A DNA stretch of 64,000 nt, taken from NCBI GenBank assembly GCA_028693445.1, contig JAQUVI010000002.1, positions 68,971-132,970 of the forward strand. Reading direction: 5' to 3'. The notes under the pieces are model-generated. The model was not told the DNA's origin. It did not search any database and saw only the letters and a list, made by a program, of their open reading frames with translations. The stretch comes from Candidatus Absconditabacteria bacterium. Its GTDB lineage: Bacteria; Patescibacteriota; Gracilibacteria; Absconditabacterales; Absconditicoccaceae. Shown piece after piece: positions 39,670 to 51,544 of this stretch (within the stretch, counting starts at the first letter, position 1; the number at the start of each line of letters is the position of its first letter). The position numbers were made by a program, and so were the translations under genes.

Positions 39670-42102
39670 TTATACAATAAAATCTAAATCTTCTATTTTA
39701 ATTTTTCCTTTGTACATATTTTCTAAATCTGATTCTTTGATCTCTTTTTTTATTTTTTCGAAACCATCAAGATATATTTTGTTTTGTGTTGAATTTGTTC
39801 AGATACCTGTTTTTGATGTATCTATTAATCACCTTTTTATTCTAATAGCTGTTTTAAATAATCATTCATTACTTCTTTCTGGATAATAAAATCTAGCTGT
39901 TTCACATAGTCTTTTGAAATCCATCTTTCCTCAATCATTTATCAATATGTATTTCTTGTATATACTATCTTTTTCGTAATCTTCTGGTAGATATTTACTC
40001 GCGTTGTAAATTGCTAATCATTCTTCGTCTTTGAGGTAATAACCAGTTCATGATTTAAATATATTTCGTCAGGATTTAAGTCAATTGAGATATCTTATTA
40101 AATGTGTATCTATTTCATGAGCCAATATAGAAATTATTTCGTTTTCTCTAAATTTACCATGTTTTGATATATTAATTTTGATTTCTTTTCACATAATTAC
40201 TGAAATTCTTGATAGGTTTGAATAATTAAAAACGATATCTACTCAATAGATTTTTTTTTCGGCCAAGTAGCGCTCTATAAGATTTTCTATTTCTGATAAT
40301 TTCATAGCTTCTCATAGTAATTCTTGATTATTTTCTTTTTGAGAAAAAACCTTTTCTTTGGATAATTTGAGTAAATCTTCGTCAAATCATCAAAAAAGTT
40401 TTTCGTTGTATAAAGCTATGTTTTTGAAATCTTGTTTGATATATGCTTGTAATAGATTTTGTTTATTTAGTAATTCATCGATTTTTTCTAAGAAAAGATG
40501 TTTCATTGGACTTTGGATTTTATCAGTCCTTTCTTGAAGTTTTTCTAATTCGATCTTGGTTTCTAATAATTTTTCTTTTGTAGGTTGTTTATATTGAAAA
40601 ATTGGGTTGTAGTTTCATTTTCGTGTGATGAAATTATCAAGTTCATTGAAGTAATTTGTAGGTCTTAGTTTGGATGAAAGATTTAATCTTTTGGAAAGTT
40701 TTTCTAGTTTTTCGTCTATGATATGGAGTTCTCTGGTTTCTAGTGGAATAATTTTGTCAGCAGCTATTATTTCGATTTTTTCAAATGTTTTGTGAAGTGG
40801 TTTGATAAGAAAGTTTTCTGCTGTCTTTTTTCCCAAAATTATTTTATTCTCTTCTAATTGTTCTTTTTCAATAAATTTTGTTTTTTTTAGAATTATGTCG
40901 TTTTCGTATAAATCCAAAAAGAAATCAGATTTTTGTTTGATTTTTTCATAGAAATTTGGATGTATATAATTGTTTTGCTTATTTAGATCTATTTCTACTA
41001 TCATATCATTTATTTCGTTTTCTTCTCATTTGAAAACTAGTTTTGCATATTGTGAAAGATAGAGTATTTTTTGTTGTTTGATAAGGTCTGAAGATTCTTT
41101 GCTAAATAATGTTTTTGCTATTTCCACCCCTTTTTCGGGATCTTGAATATTTAGATCTTCAATTTTTTTGAGAATTTTTTCTAGAGGAGCATTTGTTACT
41201 TTTTGTACTTCTAAACCTGCTCTAGCATTTATTTCCAAAAGTTTTGGTCATTCGTTGGTAATTACTCGATCAAGTGCTAAATATCCAAGATTTACATAAT
41301 ATTGAGCCTTTGAAGATAGGAAAAGAATATCTTTCCGATATGGAATTTGTTTGCCAAAAAAATGTGAAAATTCTTTTGGGAATTTGTGAGTATAGATTTT
41401 ATTTTTCCAAATCATTGAGGTAATTTTACCTGTTCAAATTTCTATTCCAAGACCAAGACCTCATTGTGCTAAGTTTGCTTTACCTCCAGAATATTTTGTT
41501 GGAACTCTGATCATTGTTGCTATTGGAACTAGGTTGAAAACAATAATTCTAATATCTGCTAATCATTGTTCGCAAAATTCTTTGAACAATTCTCCTGGAA
41601 GAAGTTTTTCTTCTATAATTACTTTATCTCAACCCATAGTCATAGAATATTTTCAATCTATAATATCCAATAAATATCTTCTAAAGGTTGGATCATTGAT
41701 TTTTTCTTCTCATATATTATATATTTCCTTTTTATGGGTTGGTATTGTTTTGTAAGGAGTTATTTTTTCTTTTCGTTTGTTTATAAAATTTATAAATTTA
41801 TTTTCTTGTAATTTTTCTTTTGATTCTTCTTTTGTTATATCTTTTACTATAAGAATTCATGCTCATTTACTTCATTGATTTGGTTTTATAACAAATGTTT
41901 TTTTTGGTAAATAGGAAAAATCGAAATCGTAAAGTTCATTACGATTTGAAATTATTCCATATGTTTTAGCGAAGGGGATTCCTCTTTCTGATAAGAAGTT
42001 TTTTGTCTCGAGTTTGTTATTCGCTAGACGAATTGCTTTTTTATTGTTGAATTTTTTGATATAGAGAAGATTTCTCGCGTTGTTTCATAGAATTCAAAAC
42101 AT
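39670..42102 (-). CDS. RimK-related ATP-grasp ligase fused to DUF1704-type metallopeptidase
   Basis: 810 aa with two enzyme modules. Residues about 1-320: ATP-grasp of the RimK-related alpha-L-glutamate ligase-like type, with GILGNNARNLLYIKKFN, NKLETKNFLSERGIPF, KTFVIKPNQGSGGAGILIV, GGDKVIIEEKLLPGE, NLAQGGLGLGIEIGTG and KLLEINARAGLEVQ. Residues about 400-810: DUF1704/MATCAP-like peptidase, with ILAHEIDTHLIRYLNG (HEIDTH about 662-667) and LKDEEGLAIYNA (about 690-700). A ligase that adds amino acids and a carboxypeptidase that could remove them are thus in one chain. UGA glycines occur in both halves. The GNAT gene follows 2 bp later. Confidence 0.85.
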
Positions 42103-42268
42103 ATTAATTTATAATTTATGATATAAGCAATAATTTTGTAGTGGGAGTGTATGGAAATACATAGAAAATGCAATCTTTACTATAAAAAAATCAGATTCTT
42201 AATTTTTGTTTGATTTTTGTGCTAATATGCCTATATCATTACTGTTTCTTTATTATTATTTGTTATAT

Positions 42269-43666
42269 ATGAAATTGTATCTTTACAACACACTTACTCG
42301 TCAAAAAGAAGAATTTGTACCTATTATTCCTGGTAAAGTTGGAATGTATAGTTGTTGACCTACAGTATATCGAGATCCTAGTATTGGTAATTATAGAGCT
42401 ACATTTACAGCTGATTTAATTAGAAATACACTTAAATTGTTATGATATCAAGTAACTGCTGTTATGAATATTACTGATGTATGACATCTTACTAGCGATG
42501 CTGATGATGGCGAAGATAAAATGGAAAAGTGAGCTAAAAGAGAATGAATTTCAGCTTTTGATGTTGCAAAAAGATATGAAACAATTTTTAGAGATGGTAT
42601 GAAACAATTAAATATTGATGAATTTGATGTGATGCCTAGAGCAACTGAACATATTGTAGATCAAATAGAACTTGTAAAAAAATTGGAAGAAAAATGATAT
42701 ACTTATGTAGTTGAGGGTGATGGAATTTATATGGATACTACAAAAGTAGAAGATTATGGAAAACTTATGTGACCTAATTATAAAAAGCGTTTGGAAGAAT
42801 TGAATGCGTGAGAAAGGATAAATATGTGAGGGAAAAAACATCCTACGGATTTTGCTTTGTGGAAGTTTTCACCTGTAGGAGAAAAAAGGCAAATGGAACG
42901 AGAAAGTCCACGATGAATTGGATTTCCAGGATGGCATATAGAATGTAGCGCAATGTCTAGTAAATATTTGTGACAACAATTTGATATTCATCATGGATGA
43001 GCTGATCATATTACGATCCATCATCCAAATGAAATAGCGCAATCTGAATGTGCTTTTGGTAAGTATCCTTGGGTTAAATATTGGATCCATAATGAATTTT
43101 TGCAGGTAGATGGTGGTAAAATGAGTAAGTCACTTTGAAATGTATATAATCTAAAAGATATAGAGGAGAAAGGTTTTTCTCCGTTGGATCTTAGATATTT
43201 CTATTTTATGGCGCAGTATGGAAATTTCCAAAATTTTACCTGGGATTGATTGGAAGCTGCTAAAAATGCGAGAAGATCGTTGATAAAAAAACTTAAATGA
43301 AAATATGTTTCTGTAAATAAAAGTCAGATTGAAACTTATGAATTTTATAAAAAAATAGAGGAGTTTATTTGTGATAATATAAACACTCCAAAATTGTTTG
43401 CAGAGATAAACAATGGTCTAAAAGAAAATGTTGATTGATTACATCATGTGATATCTTATTTAGAAGATAAATTCTTGAAGTTAGGGTTGTTCGAACAAGA
43501 AATTGTTACCGAAATTCCTGCCGAAATAACAGCTTTTGCTGATCAAAGAATTCAGGCTAAGAAAGATAAAAATTATGCATTGGCTGATGAACTCAGAAAT
43601 AAAATAACTGAGTTATGATGGAATGTGAAAGATAATAAAGATGGTTATGAAATAGAGAAAATTTAA
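42269..43666 (+). CDS. cysS: Cysteinyl-tRNA synthetase
   Basis: 465 aa, class I synthetase, full length. Catalytic motifs: [15 protein letters not shown] (HIGH-type region), [37 protein letters not shown] with zinc ligands, [22 protein letters not shown], and KMSKSLGN (KMSKS loop). The C-terminal part ends [23 protein letters not shown]. It is divergent from the ATP-grasp gene. UGA replaces GGN at several invariant glycines. Confidence 0.96.
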
Positions 43667-43678
43667 TATGATTTTACA

Positions 43679-43713
43679 AAAAAAAGAGCCTTTTGATCGG
43701 CTCCTTTTTTTTA
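43679..43713. terminator. Bidirectional terminator between cysS and the M23-like gene
   Basis: GAGCC / GGCTC stem, A run on the left and T run on the right, between two convergent genes. Confidence 0.85.
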
Positions 43714-45624
43714 TCTCTTGAAACTTTGGGTTTTTAATACTTCAACTAATTTTTGATGTTCTTCTTTTAGATTTGGATTTGTTCATGTTCTAAAAGGATA
43801 GTCTTCTGGAATATAAAATCATTTTATTTGTGAAAGACATTTGAGAACATTGGTTTGCCAGTTGATAGGGGATGATGCATAAATTTTTCAATCAGAATTT
43901 CAATATCTTGAAAGCTGATTAATAGTGTGATAGTGACCTAAATGTTGATTATTTAGTGTGAGTGCAATTGATCTTGCTCCACCTAAAGCACTTTGCATAG
44001 GAACTCTATTTCAGCTATCATCATTTCCTACGTTTCAAATGTTGTTTGCTGTACTTAAATATTTACCAAGTGTAGATTCGGCAAAAGCTATACAAATTAC
44101 CACATCTCTATCAATATTTGTGTTTTTTACTGCGTCTTCTCGAAATTGAAGATATTTATATATACCGACTCCATATAATCCTAGAAAATTATGAGCTCTT
44201 TCATCTACAGTATTTCATTCCATTATTTTTAAATTTGTCACATCTATTGGCCTAGCATACTTATCTCTAAGATATTTTATGTGATATCATTCTGGTAAAA
44301 CTGATTTGTCTTGTACTTGACTGGCATCTAATAATTCGAAAGGATCAATAGCTATTCAATTTTTGAAAACCATAAATGTAAGATTTGGTCATTTTGAGAT
44401 GAATCATGCTCATCTTGTTCCAGGTTCTCATCAACTATAACCAATAATTTGTCATCTTCTTACTATATCACCAATACTAATTGTTGTTCTATTTAAATAT
44501 TCATAAACTGTTACGTATCCATCTGTATGAATTATCATAGCTCGATTAATTCAGATTTCTTCGTTATCAGCTACAAGATAAACTATTCAATCACGAGCTG
44601 CATAAACTGGAGTTCATTGCTGGGCTTTGATTTGTATTCATTGTTGTGGAAATCAATGTTCTTTTTGAAAATCAATATCTCAAAAGTAACTTTGTATGTT
44701 ATATATTGGATATAAAGGCCAAGCTATAGAATATTTTGAATTATTATTGTCCATGTCTTCTAATTCTTTTAATTTTTTATCCATATTGAAATCTCATTTG
44801 TATATTTCTTTTTTGATATCTTGTAGAGATTCTTCGACTTTGTCGTAAACACTTTTTGTACTTTCAAATAATTGAGCTATAGTATATTTTCTTTGATCTT
44901 TGTCACTTTTATATAGACCTAAAAATTGTATTAAATAACTTTTTTGTTGTTGAAGTTTTTCCAAATCTGTTTGATATTCTTTGAGTTTTGCTTGAGCTTG
45001 TTTTTTGAGATTGTTGAATTTTTGCATGTTTTCTATTTGATATTGTTCTTCTTCATCGAAATTTTTTATAAGATTGTTGAGTTGTATAATCATTGATTGT
45101 ACTGCATAATCATTTGCTAAAGTACGAGGAATGTTGTCAGAATTTATTAATAATTTTATAGTATCTATTTTACTTCAATCGTTGCTATATAGTTTTTTGT
45201 CTATTTTATATATCACATTTAAAAATTCTTTTATTTGTTCTTTTGAATTTTTACTACCTGATCTTGATGTTTTAACTTCTTCATTAGCTTTTATTATTTC
45301 TTTTTTATACAAAGCTATTTGTTGTATTATTTTATTAACTTTTTCTGTTGTAATATTTATGCTTTGAATAACTTCTACTATTCAATTTCTCATTTCTTTA
45401 TATTGGTCGAAAAGTCATTCTTCGGTTTTTTGCTTTTCATCTAATATAAATAATTCTTTGGTAATATTATCTATACTACCTTTTAGATCTTTTATACTAC
45501 TGTTTGCATTGTTTATGTCAAAATCATCAATAGATTCTGTTGATATTGATTGACCATGAATATATGTAATGTTTATTCCTAAAAGAAGTATTGCTGTTAT
45601 AATTTTGTAAGTAATCTTTTTCAT
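43711..45624 (-). CDS. Secreted coiled-coil protein with degenerate M23 and lysozyme-like domains
   Basis: 637 aa. Signal peptide (about 1-24), long coiled coil (about 40-280), an M23/LytM fold (about 305-415: GIQIKAQQGTPVYAARDGIVY, MIIHTDGYVTVYEYLN, GDIVRRGQIIGYSGG), then a lysozyme/transglycosylase-like C-terminal domain (AFAESTLGKYL, ANNIGNVGNDDSG). The M23 zinc ligands are lost: the usual HxGxD reads QQGIQ and the usual HLHF reads NLTF. The layout (coiled coil plus inactive LytM) recalls EnvC-type amidase activators. The Glu in AESTLGK suggests the last domain may be active on glycan strands. Confidence 0.75.
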
Positions 45625-45734
45625 ATATGTTTTCTATAAACTAAAATTGATTGCTTTAAGTATATTCTAAAATGTTAAAAAAGAAAAAAACTCACCTATT
45701 TTTTGATGAGTTTGAGTTGACATTTTTTGTAAAA

Positions 45735-46892
45735 TTATTTAATTCTTCTTATAAAAGGTATTATTCCTGCTAGGATTATTCCATATACAGTAAAACTTGT
45801 ATATATTCCTCGTTTTTTTGTAGCATAATCACCAAAAAGCATTATAACAAAAATACAAATACTTGTAATAATTCAATAAGCGGCTGATCCAAATTCTTTC
45901 CTATTGTCTTCTCATATTTTATGATAAAATCTTCATTCAATTAAATTTACTATTATTCAAAAGACCAATCATAAATATGCACTGTAAGCCATCATAAATA
46001 AAAATGTATCTTTTCTTTCCAAGAATCATGGAAAAAACAAAGTACTTATTGCTAATAAAATTGTTAATAGTGTTGAAATTGTCTTTTTTCTTTGGTTTAT
46101 ACTTGTTGATAAAATATGTCATAATATAGCTCATCACATAGAGACAACAATTACTATTATTCATTTAGTTGGCTCTTTATTCATTACATCAATTCATATC
46201 TCTAACATTTTTTGTCAAACAGCAGTAGAAATTGCTCGTAAGATTCATATTGGTATTAAAAATAGAAAATATTTTTTTATTGCTCAAACTATATTTGGAA
46301 TATTTTTTGTAATAGCACTATGTAACGTATATTTCTTGAAATTATTATCATAATTAGTAAAGGTAATCATAATTGTAGCCAAAGATACTGTTAGTATAAG
46401 TCATATAACACCTATACCTTGTAAACGTTCATAAATATCAAATCACCAATAAGCACCTACTAATAATCATATAAATATTACAATATTTATTGTAGCATTG
46501 ATTTTTGTTTCGCTTCGTCAAGATTCCATGATTTCAACTGTTGTTAATATTCCTTTTATAGTCAACCATAATCCATAAAAGAATCACATAATACTTATGA
46601 TAAAAGCAAAGTTTTTGAGTGGGAAGTAGTCTGTCATATAACCATATATTAGACATCAAATTACTATTATTCAAGATAGTATTACTATTGGTTTTTTACG
46701 GAATGTATAAGTTATTGCACCACCAACTAAATAAGATAATGCTGATCATAGGCTTATATATCAAGCTATTTCTTCTAAGGTTCTGTTGTCTTCTTTGAGT
46801 GCAAATCGAAGAAAAAATTTTGCCATTCACAAAAATACGCTTCGTAAGAAAGTTATTGTCAATAATATAATTAAATTTTTGTGTTTTTTCAT
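45735..46892 (-). CDS. MFS-like multi-pass membrane protein
   Basis: 385 aa, about 11-12 hydrophobic helices through the whole length, with short loops and a basic loop (YTFRKKPIVIL) between helices 2 and 3 as in the major facilitator superfamily. No transport signature tells the substrate. Several helix glycines are UGA, for example GSLGLSALSYLVGG-type text near residues 48-60. It lies 72 bp after the SbcC-like gene and 110 bp before the M23-like gene on the same strand. Confidence 0.65.
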
Positions 46893-46964
46893 CCTTATCA
46901 TAATAATAAATATTAGCGAAGTAGGATGATAATAAAAAATAATTTAATTTCAAGCTTAGTAATT

Positions 46965-49487
46965 TTATCTAGATATTTCCAATACTTTATCTCGTATTTG
47001 CATATCTTGAATTTGTTGATTATGGGTAACTGTATAGAATTTAATATTTCTTTGTTTAATAAAATCTTCCAAAAGATCGGCGACTTTGCTTACTGTTTCA
47101 GAATCTAGATTATTTATTGTTTCATCTAGAAATAGTAATGGTGATCTCATATAAGACGATATAGAAAGCATCCAAATAAGTTTTAAAATAATTTTTTGTC
47201 ATCAGCTGAGACTTTTTATTTCTCTTTCTCATTGTTGATCAATAATATTTGCCTCTAATTCCAGTTTATCACTACTTGTTTTATTTAATTTAAGTGATAT
47301 TTGATAGTCAACAATTTGTGATAAATAATTATTAATTATATCATTTAAAATCGGTAAATGGTCTTGTAAAACCAGAAGAAGTAGTTCTTTTGAAAAAATA
47401 TTGTAGAGATTTCCTATTTGTTTCTCTTGTCTTTTTAAAACTTCTGTTTCTCTTTGAATTATTTTAAATTCTTGTATCATATTTTCTATATCACGTTGAA
47501 GTATTATACATTGATTATTGTATTTTTCTAGTTCTTCTATTCATTTGTTTTTATTATTTTGTATTTGTTCTTCTACTATTTCTTTTTGATTTTCTAAAGT
47601 TTTTGATTCAGATTCGTATTCTTTTATTTCTTGTTCTGATATTTTTATTATTTCATTGTTTTTTTCTATTTGTATCATGTATTCTTCTTTCTTTTTTTGT
47701 TCATTTTCAATTTCTTTTAGTTGTTGCTCTTTTATGACTTTTTCTTTTTTGAGTCATATGTATAGTTGATAATTTGTTTCTATAGATTTCCGATCTATTT
47801 CATTTAAGAAATTTTTTATTGATAATGTTATTTGTTCTTGTTGTTTTATATTTTTCTCTAAAATATCTATTTCTTCTAGAAAATTATCGTTGTCTATATT
47901 AGATTTTTGTAGCTTTATTTTTTTTATTTCATCTGATTTTTGCTGTAATTCGTTTTCTAAATTTCATTTCTTTTTGAGAAAGGTTTGTTTTTGTTCTTCA
48001 AATTGATCGAATGTTTTTTTGTTTATAGCTTTGATAAAAGGGCAATTTGATTCTATTTTTTCACAAAAAAAAGTTGCTTGTTGTTTTATATTGTCTTCAA
48101 AGTTTTTTAAATGATCATTTATTTCGTTTATTTGTTTTGTGAGAGATGTTTGTTGTTCTATCAATGATTTTTCTTGTTGAACAAGGTTCTCTTTTATTGA
48201 TTTTTGTTCTAATTGTTTATTTTGTATCATAAGTTGGTTGTTTTTTATTTTCTCGTTTAGTGATTTACCTTTTTCTATCAATTGTTTAATTATGCTATAT
48301 ATTGATTCTATTCAATATATTTCATCTTCTGTATAAAATTCTTGCAATTCTTGATCATATTTATTGCTTTCTAAGAAAGTTTTAAGTTTTTCGTAGTTTT
48401 GTTCAGTATCTTTTTGGTTAATTGTTTTTTGAATTTCCTCTAGTTCTTTTTTTATGTTTTCAAAATTGTTTGTTTCTATTTTTTTGATGTTTTCTGTTAG
48501 TTCTTGATTGTTTTTTTGAAGATTAAATAGATTTTGTCTTTTGGAGTCTACTTTGTTTTTTATGGTTTTTATTGATTCTTGTATGTTTTCTAACTGATTT
48601 TTTATTTTTTTTTGTTTGTCTTTTTCTAGTTGAATTATTGTATCTATTTCTCTGTTTATGTCTGGTAAAAAATTGCTTATGTCTAAATCTTGTATCGTTA
48701 TTTTTTCTTGAATAAGCTCTATTTCTTTGATTGTATCATCTTTTTTTTGAACTAATCAACTAATTTCAGAAAATTCATTTTTTTTAAGTTTGTTGTGATT
48801 ATCTATTAAATTTTTTATTAATGATTTCGTCTTTTCATCAAATTTGCTTGTGTCTGAATAAGTTTTTAGTTTATAATTTATCTCTTTTTTCTTTTCAGCT
48901 ATTATTTCTTTTGCTTCATCTATTCATAATAATCAAAATACGTTTTTTAGTACAGTCAATCTTTCACTTGGAAGTAATTCAAAAATATTATCTGAATCTT
49001 GCATTAAAAAAACTGTATTTACAAAAACTTCTTTGGGTGGTAGAAAAGAAAGGAACGTTTGTTGTAAATCTGTTTCGTTTTTGAATTCTATTTTTTCTAA
49101 ATTTGCTCAAGATTTTCTGATTATATTTTCTATATCTTCATTTTTTTTGATAATTTCATCTTCTGATATAGTTAGGTTTTCTATTTTATAAAGCGATGAA
49201 GTACAGGATTCTTTTACTTTTGCTTTTGTTATTTGTCTGATTATTAGTCGAGTTTCGTTTTCAAAAGTAAAAACTATTTTGATAAAACCTTCTGATGAAG
49301 TATTGTTTAGTAGGTTTCTTGTATTGTATTTGTATAATCCATATATTGGGCCATCAAAGAAAAGAAAACTTTTTCCTGTTCATATTGGTGCTTTGATAAG
49401 ATATTTTCATTTTTGAAAAAACAAAGAAATTGGATTTCATTTGAATGGTCAAATATTTTTATATGAGATTGCTATTATATCTAGCAT
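46965..49487 (-). CDS. Rad50/SbcC-like SMC ATPase
   Basis: 840 aa. Split ABC ATPase with long antiparallel coiled coils. Walker A at about 31-38 (APIGTGKSFL), coiled coil arms about 190-420 and 450-720, ABC signature SLSGGQKIILK near 757, Walker B PLLFLDETINNLDSE near 785, and a terminal TVTHNQQ His-loop. At the coil apex (about 425) a single NCPFI replaces the CxxC zinc hook. No SbcD/Mre11 nuclease gene is next to it. A role in DNA end processing is plausible; a host-defence role is possible but unsupported. Confidence 0.85.
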
Positions 49488-49962
49488 AGATTGATTTAAA
49501 GTTGTAAAGTCTATTTTAATTATTTATCGAGCAATAAAAGACAAAAAAATTTATTTCTCATTAGGGCAGTATCTTTTTTTAGAACTTAGTGCTTAGAACT
49601 TAGATTTGTATCGCTGCTTGCCTGCTTGCCGGTAGGAAGGGTAGGTAAGCTTTTGGGCTACCTAAGCTCTGAGCTTTGTCTCTCTGAGCCAAAGTCCTGA
49701 GTGTAGTCGAAGGAGTAGTCGAAGAGAATAAGCTCTCTTATACTCTTCATTATATTCAGAGTGACAAAGAGAGATGTGTGATGATTTTCTTTTTTTATTT
49801 GTTCTTTTTATTGCTTAATTTAAAAAAAGTTTATTTTTTTCGACTTTGATTATATAAATATCTTTATAGTTTTCAATCTTAGTGTGAAATATATTATGTT
49901 GTCTTGAAAAATTAGAAGGAAAGTATATCAAGGAATCAGACTTTATTTTTTTATGATAGTAG
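49488..49962. other. Gene-free stretch with a composite repeat
   Basis: 475 bp between two divergent genes. Mostly a family B element carrying further repeat text: CTTAG units (49583-49606), TGCTTGCCTGCTTGCCGGTAGG...GGGTAGGTAAGC (49617-49653), and CTCTGAG/GACAAAGAGAG text (49665-49775). The rest up to metG is AT-rich with no clear promoter. Confidence 0.65.
49523..49822. repeat. Family B element, copy B2, with other repeats inside
   Basis: Left end TCGAGCAATAAAAGACAAAAAAA, right end TTTTTTATTTGTTCTTTTTATTGCT. Shares GGCAGTATC, TTGTATCGCTGC, TTTTGGGCTAC and GATGATTTTC with copy B1, but has extra repeat text of other families in the middle. Confidence 0.75.
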
Positions 49963-51495
49963 ATGGCAAAGAAATTTTTAGTAACGACACCAATTTATTA
50001 TCCCAATTGATATCCTCATATAGGTCATGCAAATAGTAGTTTTATTGCAGATGTATATGCAAGATTTAAAAGACTTTTATGATATGAAGTTAAATTTTCT
50101 ACGGGAAACGATGAGAATAGTCAAAAAATTCTTCAACAAGCGGAATCTGAATGAACTCCTGTTATGGAATATCTTGATCATATGGCTCAAAAATGGGAAG
50201 AAGTGTGGCAAGCACTTTCTATTACCTATACAGATTTTATTAGAACAACAGCTCCACATCACAAAGAACTTGTACAAAATGTTTTGCAAAAAGCCTATGA
50301 TAAATGAGATATTTATGAATGAGAATATAAATGATATTACTGTGTGGGTTGTGAAAGTTTTAAGAAAGAAACAGATTTGATAAAAAATGAAAAAGGAGAA
50401 TTAATATGTCCAGACCATTTGAAAACTCCTGATATTTTGACAGAAAAAAATCGATTTTTTAAACTTCAAAAATATGAACAAGCAATCAAAGATTTTTACA
50501 AAAATTATCCCACATTTGTAGAACCTGGATATAGATTTAATGAAGTTAAGTCTTTTGTAGAAGGGTGATTGGAAGATTTTTCTGTTTCGAGAGAAACTAA
50601 TACGTTTGGTATTCCACTTCCTTTTGATCCAAGTCAGGTTACTTATGTTTGGTATGATGCTTTGTTTAATTATGTAACGGTTTCTGAGCAAGAATGATTT
50701 TGGTCTGAAGATGTAGAAAAAGTACATATTTTGGGTAAGGATATTGTTAGATTTCATGCAATTTTTTGGCCTGCTATGTTAGCAAGTGCAGAAATGGCGT
50801 TACCAAATCACGAATATGTGACTTGATATTTCACGGTTGATGGACAAAAAATGAGTAAGTCACTTTGAAATGTAGTTGATCCTGTAGAAATGGTCCAAAA
50901 ATACGATAGAGATGCTGTAGTGTTTATGTTGATGTATGATGTACCTATTTGATCTGATTGAGATTTTTCTGAAGAAAGACTTGGAAATGTATATGATAGT
51001 ATGGTCATTTGATGATGGTGAAACTTGGTAAATAGAGTAGTGAGCTTGTGTAGTAAATATGGAATAAGTGAATGAAAATGTATGGATAATAATTTCTTTG
51101 ATTGATTTGATATTTTGAAAATAGAAGAAAAGTACCTTAAATCTTGAAATATTCAATGATATCTTCAGGATCGATATAGATTGGTTCAATCAGCAAATGA
51201 ATTTATAACCAAAGCTGAACCATGGAAAAAATATAAAGATGAAGCAACTAAAGAAGAGGCAATTTCAGATTTAAAATTTTTGTTGTATATTGTAAAAAAC
51301 CTAGCCTTGTTGTCAGCACCTTTTTTGGTAAATGGATTTGCCAAGATTCAAACTATGTTTGAAAATGAATTATTGTCTAAAATAGACTCTTCTAAAAATA
51401 TATTTAACGATGATTTCCAAAAAGCTTTTGATATGAAAGAGTTTACAGTAGATTTGAAACCAGAAATTATTTATAAGAGAGTAGATGCTATTTAG
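49963..51495 (+). CDS. metG: Methionyl-tRNA synthetase
   Basis: 510 aa, class I synthetase. [19 protein letters not shown] (HIGH = HIGH), [10 protein letters not shown], zinc region [41 protein letters not shown] and KMSKSLGNVVDP (KMSKS) are present, then the anticodon-binding helices. The length matches the short form without the C-terminal dimerisation domain. The gene ends next to a CTTAG repeat. Confidence 0.96.
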
Positions 51496-51518
51496 AACTT
51501 AGTGCTTAGAACTTAGAA
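51494..51518. repeat. CTTAG-rich repeat
   Basis: AGAACTTAGTGCTTAGAACTTAGAA, the same text as at about 49583-49606; it begins at the last base pairs of the metG stop codon. Confidence 0.7.
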
Positions 51519-51544
51519 TTAATTTTATAACATAAAATTAAATT

